64,000 nucleotides of DNA from Burkholderia guangdongensis (lineage in GTDB: Bacteria > Pseudomonadota > Gammaproteobacteria > Burkholderiales > Burkholderiaceae), in the NCBI RefSeq assembly GCF_013403875.1, contig NZ_JACBNX010000005.1, positions 62,001 through 126,000 of the forward strand, given 5' to 3'. This document shows positions 51,670-60,160 of the stretch, in pieces (position 1 is the stretch's first letter; the number at the start of each line of letters is the position of its first letter). Below the pieces are notes generated by a model. It made no database searches. It was given only the letters and a program-made list of their open reading frames with translations, and was not told where the DNA came from. The position numbers and the translations under genes are program-made.

Positions 51670-52488
51670 TTAACGCGACTGCTTCTTCAATCCCGGAGCG
51701 GGTTCGTCTGATTGCTGTTCGGGCCACACTTGCGTCGGCGCGCCGTCGTTCATCACTCTTTGCCGGAACTCCGGCCCCGCTTCTCCGCGTGCGAGCTTCG
51801 CGAGCAGTTCCGGTTTCCGGACGATCAGCCTCCGGTTGTCGCGCTCGATGACCTGCGAGTCGATCAGCGACCGGATCGCGCGAGACACTGTTTCGCGGCT
51901 GACGTTCGCCATGATCGCGATCGCCTGCTGATTCGGCAGGTTCTCGATCGTCAGCAGATCGCCGACGCCTTTTCGCATCGACGTCGCGAGCACCGAATAC
52001 ACGCGCGCGTACGCCCGGCTCAGCCCGAGCATCGAGCGGTAATTCGACGCCTGCCGGATCGTGCGGCACAGCCGCTGCAGCAGCGCCTCGACGACCGCCG
52101 GATTGCGATAGAACAGCGCTTCGGCCTGCGGCTTCGGCAAAAAGCCGACGACCGATTCCGTCGTCGCGACGATCGACGCCGAGCGCGGGCCGCCGTCGAT
52201 GATCGACAGCTCACCGAAGTAATCGCCGGTCTCGACGAAGTTGAGCCCGATCTCGCGCCCGTCCTCCGACAGCGCGATCACTTGCAATCGCCCGGAAATC
52301 AGCATCAACAGCGATGTGCCCGCGTCGCCCTTGTGGACGACGAAGTCGCGCTTCCCGAAGCGGCGATAGTGGATATGCCGGCTGACTTCGGCGATCACGT
52401 CGTCGGTGACGTTACGCAACAGCTTCTGCTGCTTCAGGAGGTCGATGGCTTTTAGCGGACTGCTGATGTTTATCTCTTTGGGCGACAT
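51670..52488 (-). CDS. Crp-type cAMP-responsive regulator candidate
   Basis: A 272-residue Crp/Fnr protein. The sensory domain contains FGELSIIDGGPRSASIVA, which retains the Glu and Arg-Ser of cAMP-binding CRP pockets. The HTH LPNQQAIAIMANVSRETVSRAIRSLIDSQ has R-E-T-V-x-R as in CRP. The C-terminal 40 residues (GPEFRQRVMNDGAPTQVWPEQQ...) are an extension without recognised fold. It is the first gene of crp - glycosyltransferase - manC on the minus strand. A perfect CRP consensus site lies in the 153-nt region shared with the divergent FecR-cyclase operon. Confidence 0.88.
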   Translation of the reverse strand: MSPKEINISSPLKAIDLLKQQKLLRNVTDDVIAEVSRHIHYRRFGKRDFVVHKGDAGTSLLMLISGRLQVIALSEDGREIGLNFVETGDYFGELSIIDGGPRSASIVATTESVVGFLPKPQAEALFYRNPAVVEALLQRLCRTIRQASNYRSMLGLSRAYARVYSVLATSMRKGVGDLLTIENLPNQQAIAIMANVSRETVSRAIRSLIDSQVIERDNRRLIVRKPELLAKLARGEAGPEFRQRVMNDGAPTQVWPEQQSDEPAPGLKKQSR

Positions 52489-52551
52489 GGATGGCGCATG
52501 CGGGTGGGTCTCTCACCGCGTAGCAAGATAAACGGACGGGTTGCGGATTTC

Positions 52552-52567
52552 TGTGACGGCCATCACA
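52552..52567. promoter_or_regulatory. Perfect CRP-type operator between crp and the FecR-cyclase operon
   Basis: TGTGA-CGGCCA-TCACA, flanked by C and G so the dyad extends to 18 bp. It is 64 nt upstream of the crp start and 75 nt upstream of fecR-like gene start, able to serve both divergent promoters. A second short dyad CGATG-N6-CATCG follows at about 52588-52603. Confidence 0.75.
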
Positions 52568-52641
52568 GCTTGGGCGGCATTTTTTAACGATGATTAAACA
52601 TCGCACAGCCGTAGAGTTGGGCGCTCGGGGGAACGGCGAAG

Positions 52642-54024
52642 ATGAGAAGACGTAGCAGTCGGAAATGGGGGCTATGGGTCGGGACATGCGCCGTGCTGGC
52701 CGCATTGCCCGCGCATGACGTCGCGCATGCCGCCGAGACGGCGATCGGGCACGCGATTGTCGTCGTCGGGCGCGCGTGCGTGAAGGCCGGCACTGCCGGT
52801 GCGGCCGACGTGCGCGAATGCGTGCCGCTGAAGCAGGGCGCGGCGATCGCGCAGGGCGACACGATCGAGACGGGCGCGGACGGCTATGTGTACGTGACGA
52901 CCGTCGACAAAGGCTTCATCAGCGTGCGCCCCGACTCCGAGCTGTCGGTCGATCGCTACGAATACGATCCCGCGCATCCGCACGACACAGTTATCAATCT
53001 TTCACTTCGCAAGGGCGTCGTCCGGGAAATCTCCGGCGAAGGCGCGCGCGCGGCGCGCGACAAGTACCGGATGAATACGCCGGTCGCCGCGCTCGGCATT
53101 CGCGGCACCGATTTCTCCGTGTTTACCGATACGAACGTGACGCGCGCCGAGGTGCGTAGCGGCGGCATCGTGATGACGCCGCTCGGCGCGGGCTGCACGG
53201 CGGCCGCCGTCGGTCCGTGCGAAGGGCCTGCGTCGACCGAGCTCTACGCGGCGCGGCAGTCTGGTGCGCTGCTGCAGCTGTATCGCGGAAGCGTGCGCCC
53301 GGACGTGATCCAGACGCCGCAGCCGCAACTGATGCCCGATCAGGTCGTGCCGGCCCTGAAGAACGAGGACAACGCGGCGCATGCCGCGGCGATGCAGTCG
53401 TCGATGAATCCCCCGGTCACACCGGATCAGCTCGCGTTTCAGCTGCAGGCGCCGGCGACGACGCAGCAGCCGACCGCGCCGGCGCCGGCCGCGCCGGCGA
53501 CGCAGCAGCCCGAAGCGCAGCAGATCTTCTGGGGGCGGTATGCGCCGCTCGCATCGCTGCCGGCCAATGCGTCGATATCGTCGCTGACGCAGAACGGCGG
53601 GCAGCAGATCGGTATTATCGGGCCGTACGCGATGGTCCGTACCCCGCAGTCCGACATGACGATGCCGACGTTCGGCAACTTCACGTTCGCGCTGCAACCG
53701 GCGATGTCCGAAGCGTATATATCCGATCCGGTCACGCACGCGGTCGATCCCGCCCAGTTCTCCAACGCGCAGCTGTCGATCGATTTCGGTGCGAATGCGT
53801 TCAAGACCTCGTTCAATCTGACCACCGCGAATGGCTCGACCTATGCGATCGCCGGGCACGGCGGCGTGTCGAGCGACGGCCAGTTCTACAGCGACCTCGA
53901 TTCGTTGGCGGCCGTGCGTGGCGGGCTGGCCGGCAAGAACGCGACGCAGGCCGGCTACGTGTTTCAGGAGCTGGGCCTGGCCGGTGGCAAGAGCGCGAAC
54001 GGGGCGACTCAGTGGTCCAGATAG
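52642..54024 (+). CDS. Exported FecR-domain protein
   Basis: A 460-residue protein with a Sec signal (RRRSSRKWGLWVGTCAVLAALPAHDVAHA) followed by a FecR-type beta domain: VGRACVKAG, LKQGAAIAQGDTIETGADGYVYVTTVDKGFISVRPDSELSVDRYEYDP, then VAALGIRGTDFSVFTD and VRSGGIVMTPLG. Residues about 230-300 are a Pro/Ala/Gln-rich linker; the rest is a probable beta-rich domain. FecR-domain proteins of this kind, paired with a CHASE2 cyclase, are envelope sensors of unknown ligand. The next gene overlaps by 13 nt. Confidence 0.8.
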   Translation: MRRRSSRKWGLWVGTCAVLAALPAHDVAHAAETAIGHAIVVVGRACVKAGTAGAADVRECVPLKQGAAIAQGDTIETGADGYVYVTTVDKGFISVRPDSELSVDRYEYDPAHPHDTVINLSLRKGVVREISGEGARAARDKYRMNTPVAALGIRGTDFSVFTDTNVTRAEVRSGGIVMTPLGAGCTAAAVGPCEGPASTELYAARQSGALLQLYRGSVRPDVIQTPQPQLMPDQVVPALKNEDNAAHAAAMQSSMNPPVTPDQLAFQLQAPATTQQPTAPAPAAPATQQPEAQQIFWGRYAPLASLPANASISSLTQNGGQQIGIIGPYAMVRTPQSDMTMPTFGNFTFALQPAMSEAYISDPVTHAVDPAQFSNAQLSIDFGANAFKTSFNLTTANGSTYAIAGHGGVSSDGQFYSDLDSLAAVRGGLAGKNATQAGYVFQELGLAGGKSANGATQWSR

Positions 54025-55919
54025 GTCGGGTCACGAAGCTCGATGCCGTTCGCGTTGTCATCGTCGTCCTCTGCTTCATCCTCACCTGGCTGCTGGCCAC
54101 GCGCGCTTGGCATCCCGCGCCGTATCGCTGGATCGGCTACGCGCTCGACGACTGGCGGCAGACGCGCATGCTGAGCGCGAAGCCCGAGACGCGGATCGCG
54201 GTCGTCGACATCGACGAGCGCTCGCTCGACATGGTCGGGCCGTGGCCGTGGCCGCGCGCGGTGATCGCGCGGCTCGCGCAGACGCTGTTCGTGCAATACG
54301 GCGCGAAGGCGGTCGCGCTCGACGTGATCTTCCCCGAGCAGGGCGCGACCGACGGCGACCGCGCGCTGCTGGCCGTCGCGCATCGCTATCCGCTCGTGTT
54401 CGCGCAGGCGTTTTCGTTCACGTCCGCGAAGGACGCGCCGCACGTCGGGCATCTCGACGGTGCGTTGCCGGGCACGGACGGCGACGCGCCGGTGGGCGAC
54501 GCGCCTGTGCAACACGCATCCATGCCGGCCGCGTCTATGCCGGCCGCCACCGGCTTCATCGGCAATTTCTTCAACGATCCGTCGGTGTGCGCGGGCCACG
54601 TGACGCCGCAGACGAGCCTCGACGGCGTCGTCCGCTCGATCGCGCCGATGATCCGCTACGCGGGCGTCGCGTATCCGATGCTGACGTGGCAACTGCTGCA
54701 TTGCGCGCAGCGGCGCGCGCCGGCGTCGCCGGCGAGCGCGCTGCCGATCGACACGAACGGGCTGATGCATATTCCGTTCGATCGCGCGCTCTCCGCATTC
54801 GACGTGATCCCGGCGCTCGATGTGCTGACCGGCCGCGCGTCGGCCGATCTGCTCGCGCACCGCTACGTGCTGATCGGCTCGTCGGCGCTCGGCCTGACCG
54901 ATCACGTGGCATCGCCGATCGACCCATGGCTGCCGGCGGTGATCGTGCACGCGGAGCTGCTGTCGAACCTGCTCGATCTCGAGGCCGGCCACGCGCGTGC
55001 GCCGGACGCGCGCTGGTTGCCGCTCGTGTGGGCCGTCGGCTCGATCGTCGGCTTCGCGTGGCTGTTCATGGTGCGGCGCGCGGCCGCCGCGCTGCTGATC
55101 GTGATCGCGGCGACGGCCGTGTGGCTCGCGCTCGTCGCGACGATGCGCGCGATTCCGGCCGATCTCGCCGCGCTGCCGCTCGTGCCGTCGGTGATCTTTC
55201 TGCTTGCGCAGGCGCCGATCGAATGGATCAGCTCGCAGGCGGCGATCCGCTCGTTCGAGCTGCGTTTTTCCCGCTACCTGCCGCCGGTCGTGCTGAAGGA
55301 GATCGCGCGCAGCCGGCGGTTCACGCTGCTCGCGCCGGAGCGCCGGCAGATCTCGGTGCTGTTCGTCGACATCGAGGGCTACACGCGGCTCGCGGAGCAG
55401 ATGCCGCCCGAAGCGCTCGTCACGATGACCGAGATCGTGCTTACGCGCCTGACCGGCTGCGTGCACGACACCGAAGGCACGCTCGACAAGTACATGGGCG
55501 ATGCGCTGATGGCGTTCTGGGGCGCGCCGCTCGCGCAGCCCGATCACGCGGATCGCGCGCTCGACTGCGCACGCGTGATGCTGCGCGAGCTCGACGCGCT
55601 GAACCGCAGCCACGTGCTGACGCCGGGCGGCGAGCCGGTGCGCGTGCGCATCGGCGTGAACAGCGGAATGGCGCTCGTCGGCGAGATCGGCTCGACGATG
55701 CGCAAGTCGTATACGGCGATCGGCGACGTGGTGAACGTCGCCGCGCGTCTGCAGGAATACGCGAAGGTCGTGCAGACGGATCTGCTGATCGGGGAGGAGA
55801 CCGCGCGCTCCGCGATGCGTCACCGGCTGCGCGAATGCGCGCACGCGGCGATGCGCGGGCGCGACGCGGCGGAATTTCTCTACGTGCTGGATGAGGGCGG
55901 TTCGGGTGCGCTCGCGTAG
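54012..55919 (+). CDS. CHASE2-domain class III adenylate/guanylate cyclase
   Basis: A 635-residue membrane enzyme. TM1 is about residues 11-27. A periplasmic CHASE2 sensor (IAVVDIDERSLDMVGPWPWPRAVIARLAQTL, ALDVIFPEQGATDGDRALLAVA) extends to about 330. Three hydrophobic helices (337-410) lead into the cyclase domain: ISVLFVDIEGYTRLAEQM with the first metal Asp near 451, KYMGDALMAFWGAPLAQPDHADRAL with the second near 495, and VRIGVNSGMALVGEIGS plus KSYTAIGDVVNVAARLQ. The Lys/Asp-Thr positions that set base choice fit an adenylate cyclase but were not verified structurally. GTG 54012 was chosen; it overlaps the fecR-like stop. Confidence 0.9.
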   Translation: MVQIGRVTKLDAVRVVIVVLCFILTWLLATRAWHPAPYRWIGYALDDWRQTRMLSAKPETRIAVVDIDERSLDMVGPWPWPRAVIARLAQTLFVQYGAKAVALDVIFPEQGATDGDRALLAVAHRYPLVFAQAFSFTSAKDAPHVGHLDGALPGTDGDAPVGDAPVQHASMPAASMPAATGFIGNFFNDPSVCAGHVTPQTSLDGVVRSIAPMIRYAGVAYPMLTWQLLHCAQRRAPASPASALPIDTNGLMHIPFDRALSAFDVIPALDVLTGRASADLLAHRYVLIGSSALGLTDHVASPIDPWLPAVIVHAELLSNLLDLEAGHARAPDARWLPLVWAVGSIVGFAWLFMVRRAAAALLIVIAATAVWLALVATMRAIPADLAALPLVPSVIFLLAQAPIEWISSQAAIRSFELRFSRYLPPVVLKEIARSRRFTLLAPERRQISVLFVDIEGYTRLAEQMPPEALVTMTEIVLTRLTGCVHDTEGTLDKYMGDALMAFWGAPLAQPDHADRALDCARVMLRELDALNRSHVLTPGGEPVRVRIGVNSGMALVGEIGSTMRKSYTAIGDVVNVAARLQEYAKVVQTDLLIGEETARSAMRHRLRECAHAAMRGRDAAEFLYVLDEGGSGALA

Positions 55920-55941
55920 GCGGTGGGCTGCGCGGGCCGCG

Positions 55942-57273
55942 ATGGGGCGGCGCGAGCCGGCGTCGCGCGTCGCGGCGATGCTGCGGCGCGCCGGCGGGGG
56001 CGTGCTCGCGATTGCGCTTGGTGTTGCGTCGCTCGCGTCGAATGTTGCGCGGGCGCAGGCACCGGCGCAAGCGTCGGCGCAGGCGCAGCCGATCGACCCC
56101 GGTTTCGCGCAGATCATCGACGACGACCTGCAGGCGCAGGCGACGCTCGAGATGAACGCCGGGCACCGGCAGCGCGCGCTCGCGCTGCTGCGCGAGGTCG
56201 TGCGGCGCGATCCACATCAGGCCGGCGCACGGCTCGACATCGCGATCCTGTATTGCGAGCTCGGCGAGCGCGAGCTGTCGCTCGACACGCTGTCGCAAAT
56301 CGAGCACGACTACAGCGTGCCGCCCGCGATCGAGAAGCTGATCGTCGCGTACAAGGCGAATGCGTGCGTCGCGGACGCGTCGCGGCCATCGCTCGTCGCG
56401 AGCGTCGGCCTTGGCGCGACGTCGAATGCGAACTTCGGGCCGTCGAATTCGATCGTCACGTTCGCGCCGGGCGCGCCGGTCAGCTCGCTGCCCCTGTTGC
56501 CGGAGTACGTCCAGCGCAGCGACCAGTACGTCGACGCGTCGCTGCAGGGCGCGCTGCCGATCGCCGCGCTGCCGGGCTTCGAGCTCGATGCGCGGCTCGC
56601 GCAGCGCCAGTACCGCAGCGTCCACGCGTTCGACCAGCATGTGCTGACGCTCGGCGCGGTGGACCAGAAGGCGCTCGCCGGCGGCGAGCTCGACAACCAG
56701 CTCATCGCGGACGTGCTATGGCTCGGGCAGCGTGATTATCAGCGCGACGCGCGCTGGGAAACGACCTACTGGCTCGCGCCGTTCGCGCTGCGCTCGCTCG
56801 TCGCGCGCGCCGGGCTCGACGCGAGCGCGACGACGTTCCAGTATCCGGGCAACGAGCTGTACAACGCGACGCGCGTCGAGTTGCGCGCGGCGTTCCAGGC
56901 GCATCTCGGCGATCGCGCGTCGATGCTGCTGTTCGTCGGCCCCGCGTGGGACATTCCGCATCGCGATCGACCCGGCGGCACGCGGCGCGGCTATTCCGCG
57001 TGGCTCGGCCTCGGCTACGAGCTGCCGAAGGGGCAGCTCGAAGCGGTGTTGCAGCAGCGTGAGCTGAACGACGCCGGCGTCTACGATCCGGTGTTCTTCG
57101 GCGGCGTGACCCAGCACCAGACGGTGCGCAGCGCGTCGCTGCGGTATACGGTGCCGTTGCAGCATCGGTGGTCGCTGTATGCGCAGTTATCGTTGCAGCG
57201 CGTCGCCGATTCGATCTCGCTGTTTTCTTATACGCAGCGGGAGGCGTCGACGGGGCTCGTTTGGAAGTACTGA
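55942..57273 (+). CDS. TPR-containing exported protein with predicted outer-membrane barrel
   Basis: About 443 residues. A signal-like hydrophobic stretch (VLAIALGVASLASNVARAQA) is followed by TPR-like helices ([51 protein letters not shown]). Then comes an antiparallel-strand region ending LQRVADSISLFSYTQREASTGLVWKY, a BAM-type C-terminal aromatic. The layout resembles Slam-type (DUF560) surface assembly proteins. ATG 55942 or 55978 are possible starts; both follow the cyclase stop closely, so it forms a third operon member with fecR and the cyclase. Confidence 0.75.
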   Translation: MGRREPASRVAAMLRRAGGGVLAIALGVASLASNVARAQAPAQASAQAQPIDPGFAQIIDDDLQAQATLEMNAGHRQRALALLREVVRRDPHQAGARLDIAILYCELGERELSLDTLSQIEHDYSVPPAIEKLIVAYKANACVADASRPSLVASVGLGATSNANFGPSNSIVTFAPGAPVSSLPLLPEYVQRSDQYVDASLQGALPIAALPGFELDARLAQRQYRSVHAFDQHVLTLGAVDQKALAGGELDNQLIADVLWLGQRDYQRDARWETTYWLAPFALRSLVARAGLDASATTFQYPGNELYNATRVELRAAFQAHLGDRASMLLFVGPAWDIPHRDRPGGTRRGYSAWLGLGYELPKGQLEAVLQQRELNDAGVYDPVFFGGVTQHQTVRSASLRYTVPLQHRWSLYAQLSLQRVADSISLFSYTQREASTGLVWKY

Positions 57274-57290
57274 TCTGTAATGAAACGACC

Positions 57291-57362
57291 CCCACGCTCA
57301 CTTCGTTCGCTGCCCCCCGGAGGGGGCGGTCAGATCCCTTGGGGCGGCCCGGCGGGATCTGA
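57291..57362. repeat. Burkholderia-type intergenic repeat with nested hairpins
   Basis: The stretch contains CACTTCGTTCGCTGCCCCCCGG, then a CCCC-GGA-GGGG stem, and GTCAGATCCC...GGGATCTGAC arms (57330-57339 and 57353-57362). This is an interspersed element seen between many Burkholderia genes. It may act as terminator after the TPR gene. Shortened relatives sit inside pcnB and tpsA. Confidence 0.7.
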
Positions 57363-57435
57363 CATGATTTGAAACACTAACCAAAAAACCGCGCTGTATC
57401 CCGTGTTAACATGCAGCTTTTGCAGGAAAGGTACG

Positions 57436-57660
57436 ATGGACAACTCCTCGAAGTCTCATCAGTCGCCCGCCGCGCCGAATCAGGACGTATCCGTTTCGCT
57501 CGAATGGCAGGGCGTGCTCGATCACTCGTACGATGCGCTCGACGTGCTCGTGCATCAGTTCGCCGCTCACGGGCAGCCGGCCGACACCTATACGCCGACG
57601 CCGCCGACGATCATCGGCCAGTTCGACGGCGTGCTGCCGATCAGCCACTACGTTCTGTGA
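57436..57660 (+). CDS. Small hypothetical protein
   Basis: A 74-residue soluble protein not assigned to a family: MDNSSKSHQSPAAPNQDVSVSLEWQ, then VLDHSYDALDVLVHQFAAHGQP and PPTIIGQFDGVLPISHYVL. Start ATG 57436 has AGGAAAGG 4-5 nt upstream; an in-frame ATG at 57403 is less favoured. It is convergent with the glycosyltransferase cluster. Being short, it could be a spurious frame, but the ribosome site and clean ends support it. Confidence 0.6.
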   Translation: MDNSSKSHQSPAAPNQDVSVSLEWQGVLDHSYDALDVLVHQFAAHGQPADTYTPTPPTIIGQFDGVLPISHYVL

Positions 57661-57699
57661 TTGCGCGATGATGCGCGCCGGCCGCGCCGGCGCATCGCA

Positions 57700-60150
57700 T
57701 CACGCGAGCACATCGGTGAGCGCGTCGCCGTAAGCACGCGCAATCGACGTCCAGTCGAACGCCGCTTCGACCCGTCGCCGCGCATTGAGCGCCATCGCCT
57801 CGCGCGCATCCTGCCCGCGTTCCAGCATCGACCGAATCCCTTCAGCAAACGTTGCCGCGTCCGCGTCGGCGTAGTCCCGGCCCGCATCGAAGCCGAGGCC
57901 GCGCGCACCGAACGCGGTGCTGACGAACGGCACGCCGGTCGCCGCGTATTCGAGCAGCTTCAGGTTCGTGCCGGACCCGGACACCATCGGGTTCAGGCCG
58001 ATGTCGCAGACGTCGAGCCAGCGCGCCTTCTCCGCGTCGGTCACGACGCCCGCGAGCCCGACGTTCGCCGGCCGCGCCCACGTTCCCACCGCATCGCACA
58101 CCGAGCCCAGCAGCACGAAGCGCACGTCCGGCAGGCGCGTGGCCGCGTCGAACACGACGCGCGCCGCATCGACGTTCGGCCCGTGCGCGCTGCCGACGAA
58201 AATCGCGATCGGCCCGTCGATCCCGAGCGCCGCGCGCGCGCGATGCATGCGCGACGCGTCGCGGATCGGCGCCGCCGACGTGTCCGCGCCGTTCGGCACG
58301 ACGATCAGCTTCGCGGCGTCGGCCGCGCTGCCGTACAGCGTGCGCATCCGCTCGCGGTCCTCGTTCGAGCAGGTCGTCACGAGCGCCGCGTCGAGCACCG
58401 CGCGCCGTTCGAGCGACGTGATCTGGTCGAGCGCCCAGCGATGCGGGCCGTAGATCGCCTGCTTCACGTCGGCCTCGACGTTGTGCGCCTCGTAGACGAA
58501 CGGCACGTCGGACACCGCGCGCAACGCGGGCATCGTGTACGGATGCGAGCACACCATCAGGTCCGCGCGCCGCGCGAGCGCGTCGATCGCGTCGAGCCAC
58601 TCGGGCGCGGTTTCCGGGTGCATCGCGGCGGTCAGGTCCTCGACCGACGCGTCGACCGCTTCTTCAAGGCGCGCCTCGGTTTCAGTGAACAGCAGCGTCT
58701 TCGGCACCAGCTCCTCGTCGAAATCGGCGCCGAGCGCGCGCACCTGGCGATCGAAGCGGGCCGGCGCGAGATTCACGAAGCGCACGTGAAAGCGGTCCGC
58801 GAGACGCGAGTACAGCGCGTGCAGCCGCAGCTTGCCGCCGCTGATGACGGGCGCGATCGGATACGTGTTCAGCACGCCGAGCAGCGGCTTCGCGCGGCCC
58901 GTCACGATCGCGGGCGCGCCGGCGATTGTTGCACCGGTAGTCGCGCCGTTTGCCGCTCTGCCGGCTGCGCTGGTGACCGGCCTCGGCGACAGCCCGTCGA
59001 GCAGCGCGTCGCAGAGCGTGTTCCAGTTCAACCGGTTCGCATCCGCCTGCGCGGCGATGCCCATCTCGCGCGCGCGCGACAGGTTTTCGCAGAGGCCGCG
59101 CATCGCCTTCGCGATCGCGGCCGGCTCCGGCGGCACGACGACGCCGGTGCGGCCGTCCTCGATCAGTTCGAGCGGGCCGCCCGAATCGGTCGTCGTCAGC
59201 ACCGGCTTCGCGGCGAGCATCGCCTCGAGCGTGATCAGCCCGTAGTCCTCGTCGCGCGGCACGAACGGCACGCAGATCGCGTTCGCGTACTCGCGCGCGA
59301 GCTCGGCTTCCGGCAGGCGGCCGAGAAAGCGGATGCCCGGATGGCCCGCCGCGGCCGTGCGCAGCCGCGCTTCGTCGGGGCCGCTGCCGGCGATGTGCAG
59401 CGGCACGCCGATGCCGCTCGCCTTGTACGCGTCGATGATCAGATCGATGCGCTTGGCCGGATCGAGCCGGCTCGCGCTGAACACCGTCCGCTGCGGGCCG
59501 GCCGCGAGCCCCTTGAGCCCCGTCGGATGATGATGCACGGCGACGTCGATGCCGCGCGGAAAGTACCCGTCGCGCCGTGCGACGACGCGCGAGATCCCCG
59601 CGTGCCGGACGATCTTGTCGGGCCGCATCGCGATCGCGTCGAGCAGCCGAATCGCCGCGCGCGTGACCGGCCCCGGAAACGCCCAGCAGCGCGACGCGGG
59701 CGCGCGGCGATACGCGGCGTCGAGCGCATCGAGCACTTCGTCGAACTCGACGTCCGCCGCGCGGTAGCCGACGAGCGCGTCGACGATCCTCGGGGGAAGG
59801 CCGAGCGCGCTCAGCATGCCCGGATCGGCGTCGGCCGGCAGGTCGGCCGGGTAGCAGTCGTACAGGCCGCGCAGCGTGTGCTGCAGATAGACGACGTGAT
59901 TGCGGTGGCGGATCGCCCACGCCGGATACTTCGTGCTGATCACGAGATCGAAGTGGTCGAGGTCGAGCTCGGAGAAGCGGCGATAGCTCGCGAGCAGCTC
60001 GCCCATGTTCCGCTCGGGGCTCGGCAGCTTGATCAGGTCGGCCAGCACGCCGGGCCGATTGTTCAGCGCGTCGAGCAGGCCCAGCCACAGGTTTTCCGCG
60101 CCGCCGATGATGAACGGCACGGGGCTGGGCGCAACGATGGCAATTCTCAT
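57700..60150 (-). CDS. Two-domain glycosyltransferase (tandem GT4)
   Basis: 816 residues with two GT-B modules. Module 1 (1 to about 400): RIAIVAPSPVPFIIGGAENLWLGLLDAL, VFSASRLDPAKRIDLIIDAYKASG and EDYGLITLEAMLAAKPVLTTTDSGGPLELIEDG. Module 2 (from about 425): GVLNTYPIAPVISGGKLRLHALYSRLADRFHVRFVNL, FVGSAHGPNVDAARVVFDAA and GSGTNLKLLEYAATGVPFVSTAFGARGLGF. Each could add a different sugar, as in bifunctional polymerising transferases. It starts 10 nt after the next glycosyltransferase stop; the five genes from the Wzm end form one minus-strand operon. Confidence 0.9.
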   Translation of the reverse strand: MRIAIVAPSPVPFIIGGAENLWLGLLDALNNRPGVLADLIKLPSPERNMGELLASYRRFSELDLDHFDLVISTKYPAWAIRHRNHVVYLQHTLRGLYDCYPADLPADADPGMLSALGLPPRIVDALVGYRAADVEFDEVLDALDAAYRRAPASRCWAFPGPVTRAAIRLLDAIAMRPDKIVRHAGISRVVARRDGYFPRGIDVAVHHHPTGLKGLAAGPQRTVFSASRLDPAKRIDLIIDAYKASGIGVPLHIAGSGPDEARLRTAAAGHPGIRFLGRLPEAELAREYANAICVPFVPRDEDYGLITLEAMLAAKPVLTTTDSGGPLELIEDGRTGVVVPPEPAAIAKAMRGLCENLSRAREMGIAAQADANRLNWNTLCDALLDGLSPRPVTSAAGRAANGATTGATIAGAPAIVTGRAKPLLGVLNTYPIAPVISGGKLRLHALYSRLADRFHVRFVNLAPARFDRQVRALGADFDEELVPKTLLFTETEARLEEAVDASVEDLTAAMHPETAPEWLDAIDALARRADLMVCSHPYTMPALRAVSDVPFVYEAHNVEADVKQAIYGPHRWALDQITSLERRAVLDAALVTTCSNEDRERMRTLYGSAADAAKLIVVPNGADTSAAPIRDASRMHRARAALGIDGPIAIFVGSAHGPNVDAARVVFDAATRLPDVRFVLLGSVCDAVGTWARPANVGLAGVVTDAEKARWLDVCDIGLNPMVSGSGTNLKLLEYAATGVPFVSTAFGARGLGFDAGRDYADADAATFAEGIRSMLERGQDAREAMALNARRRVEAAFDWTSIARAYGDALTDVLA

Positions 60151-60160
60151 GTGAAAACGT

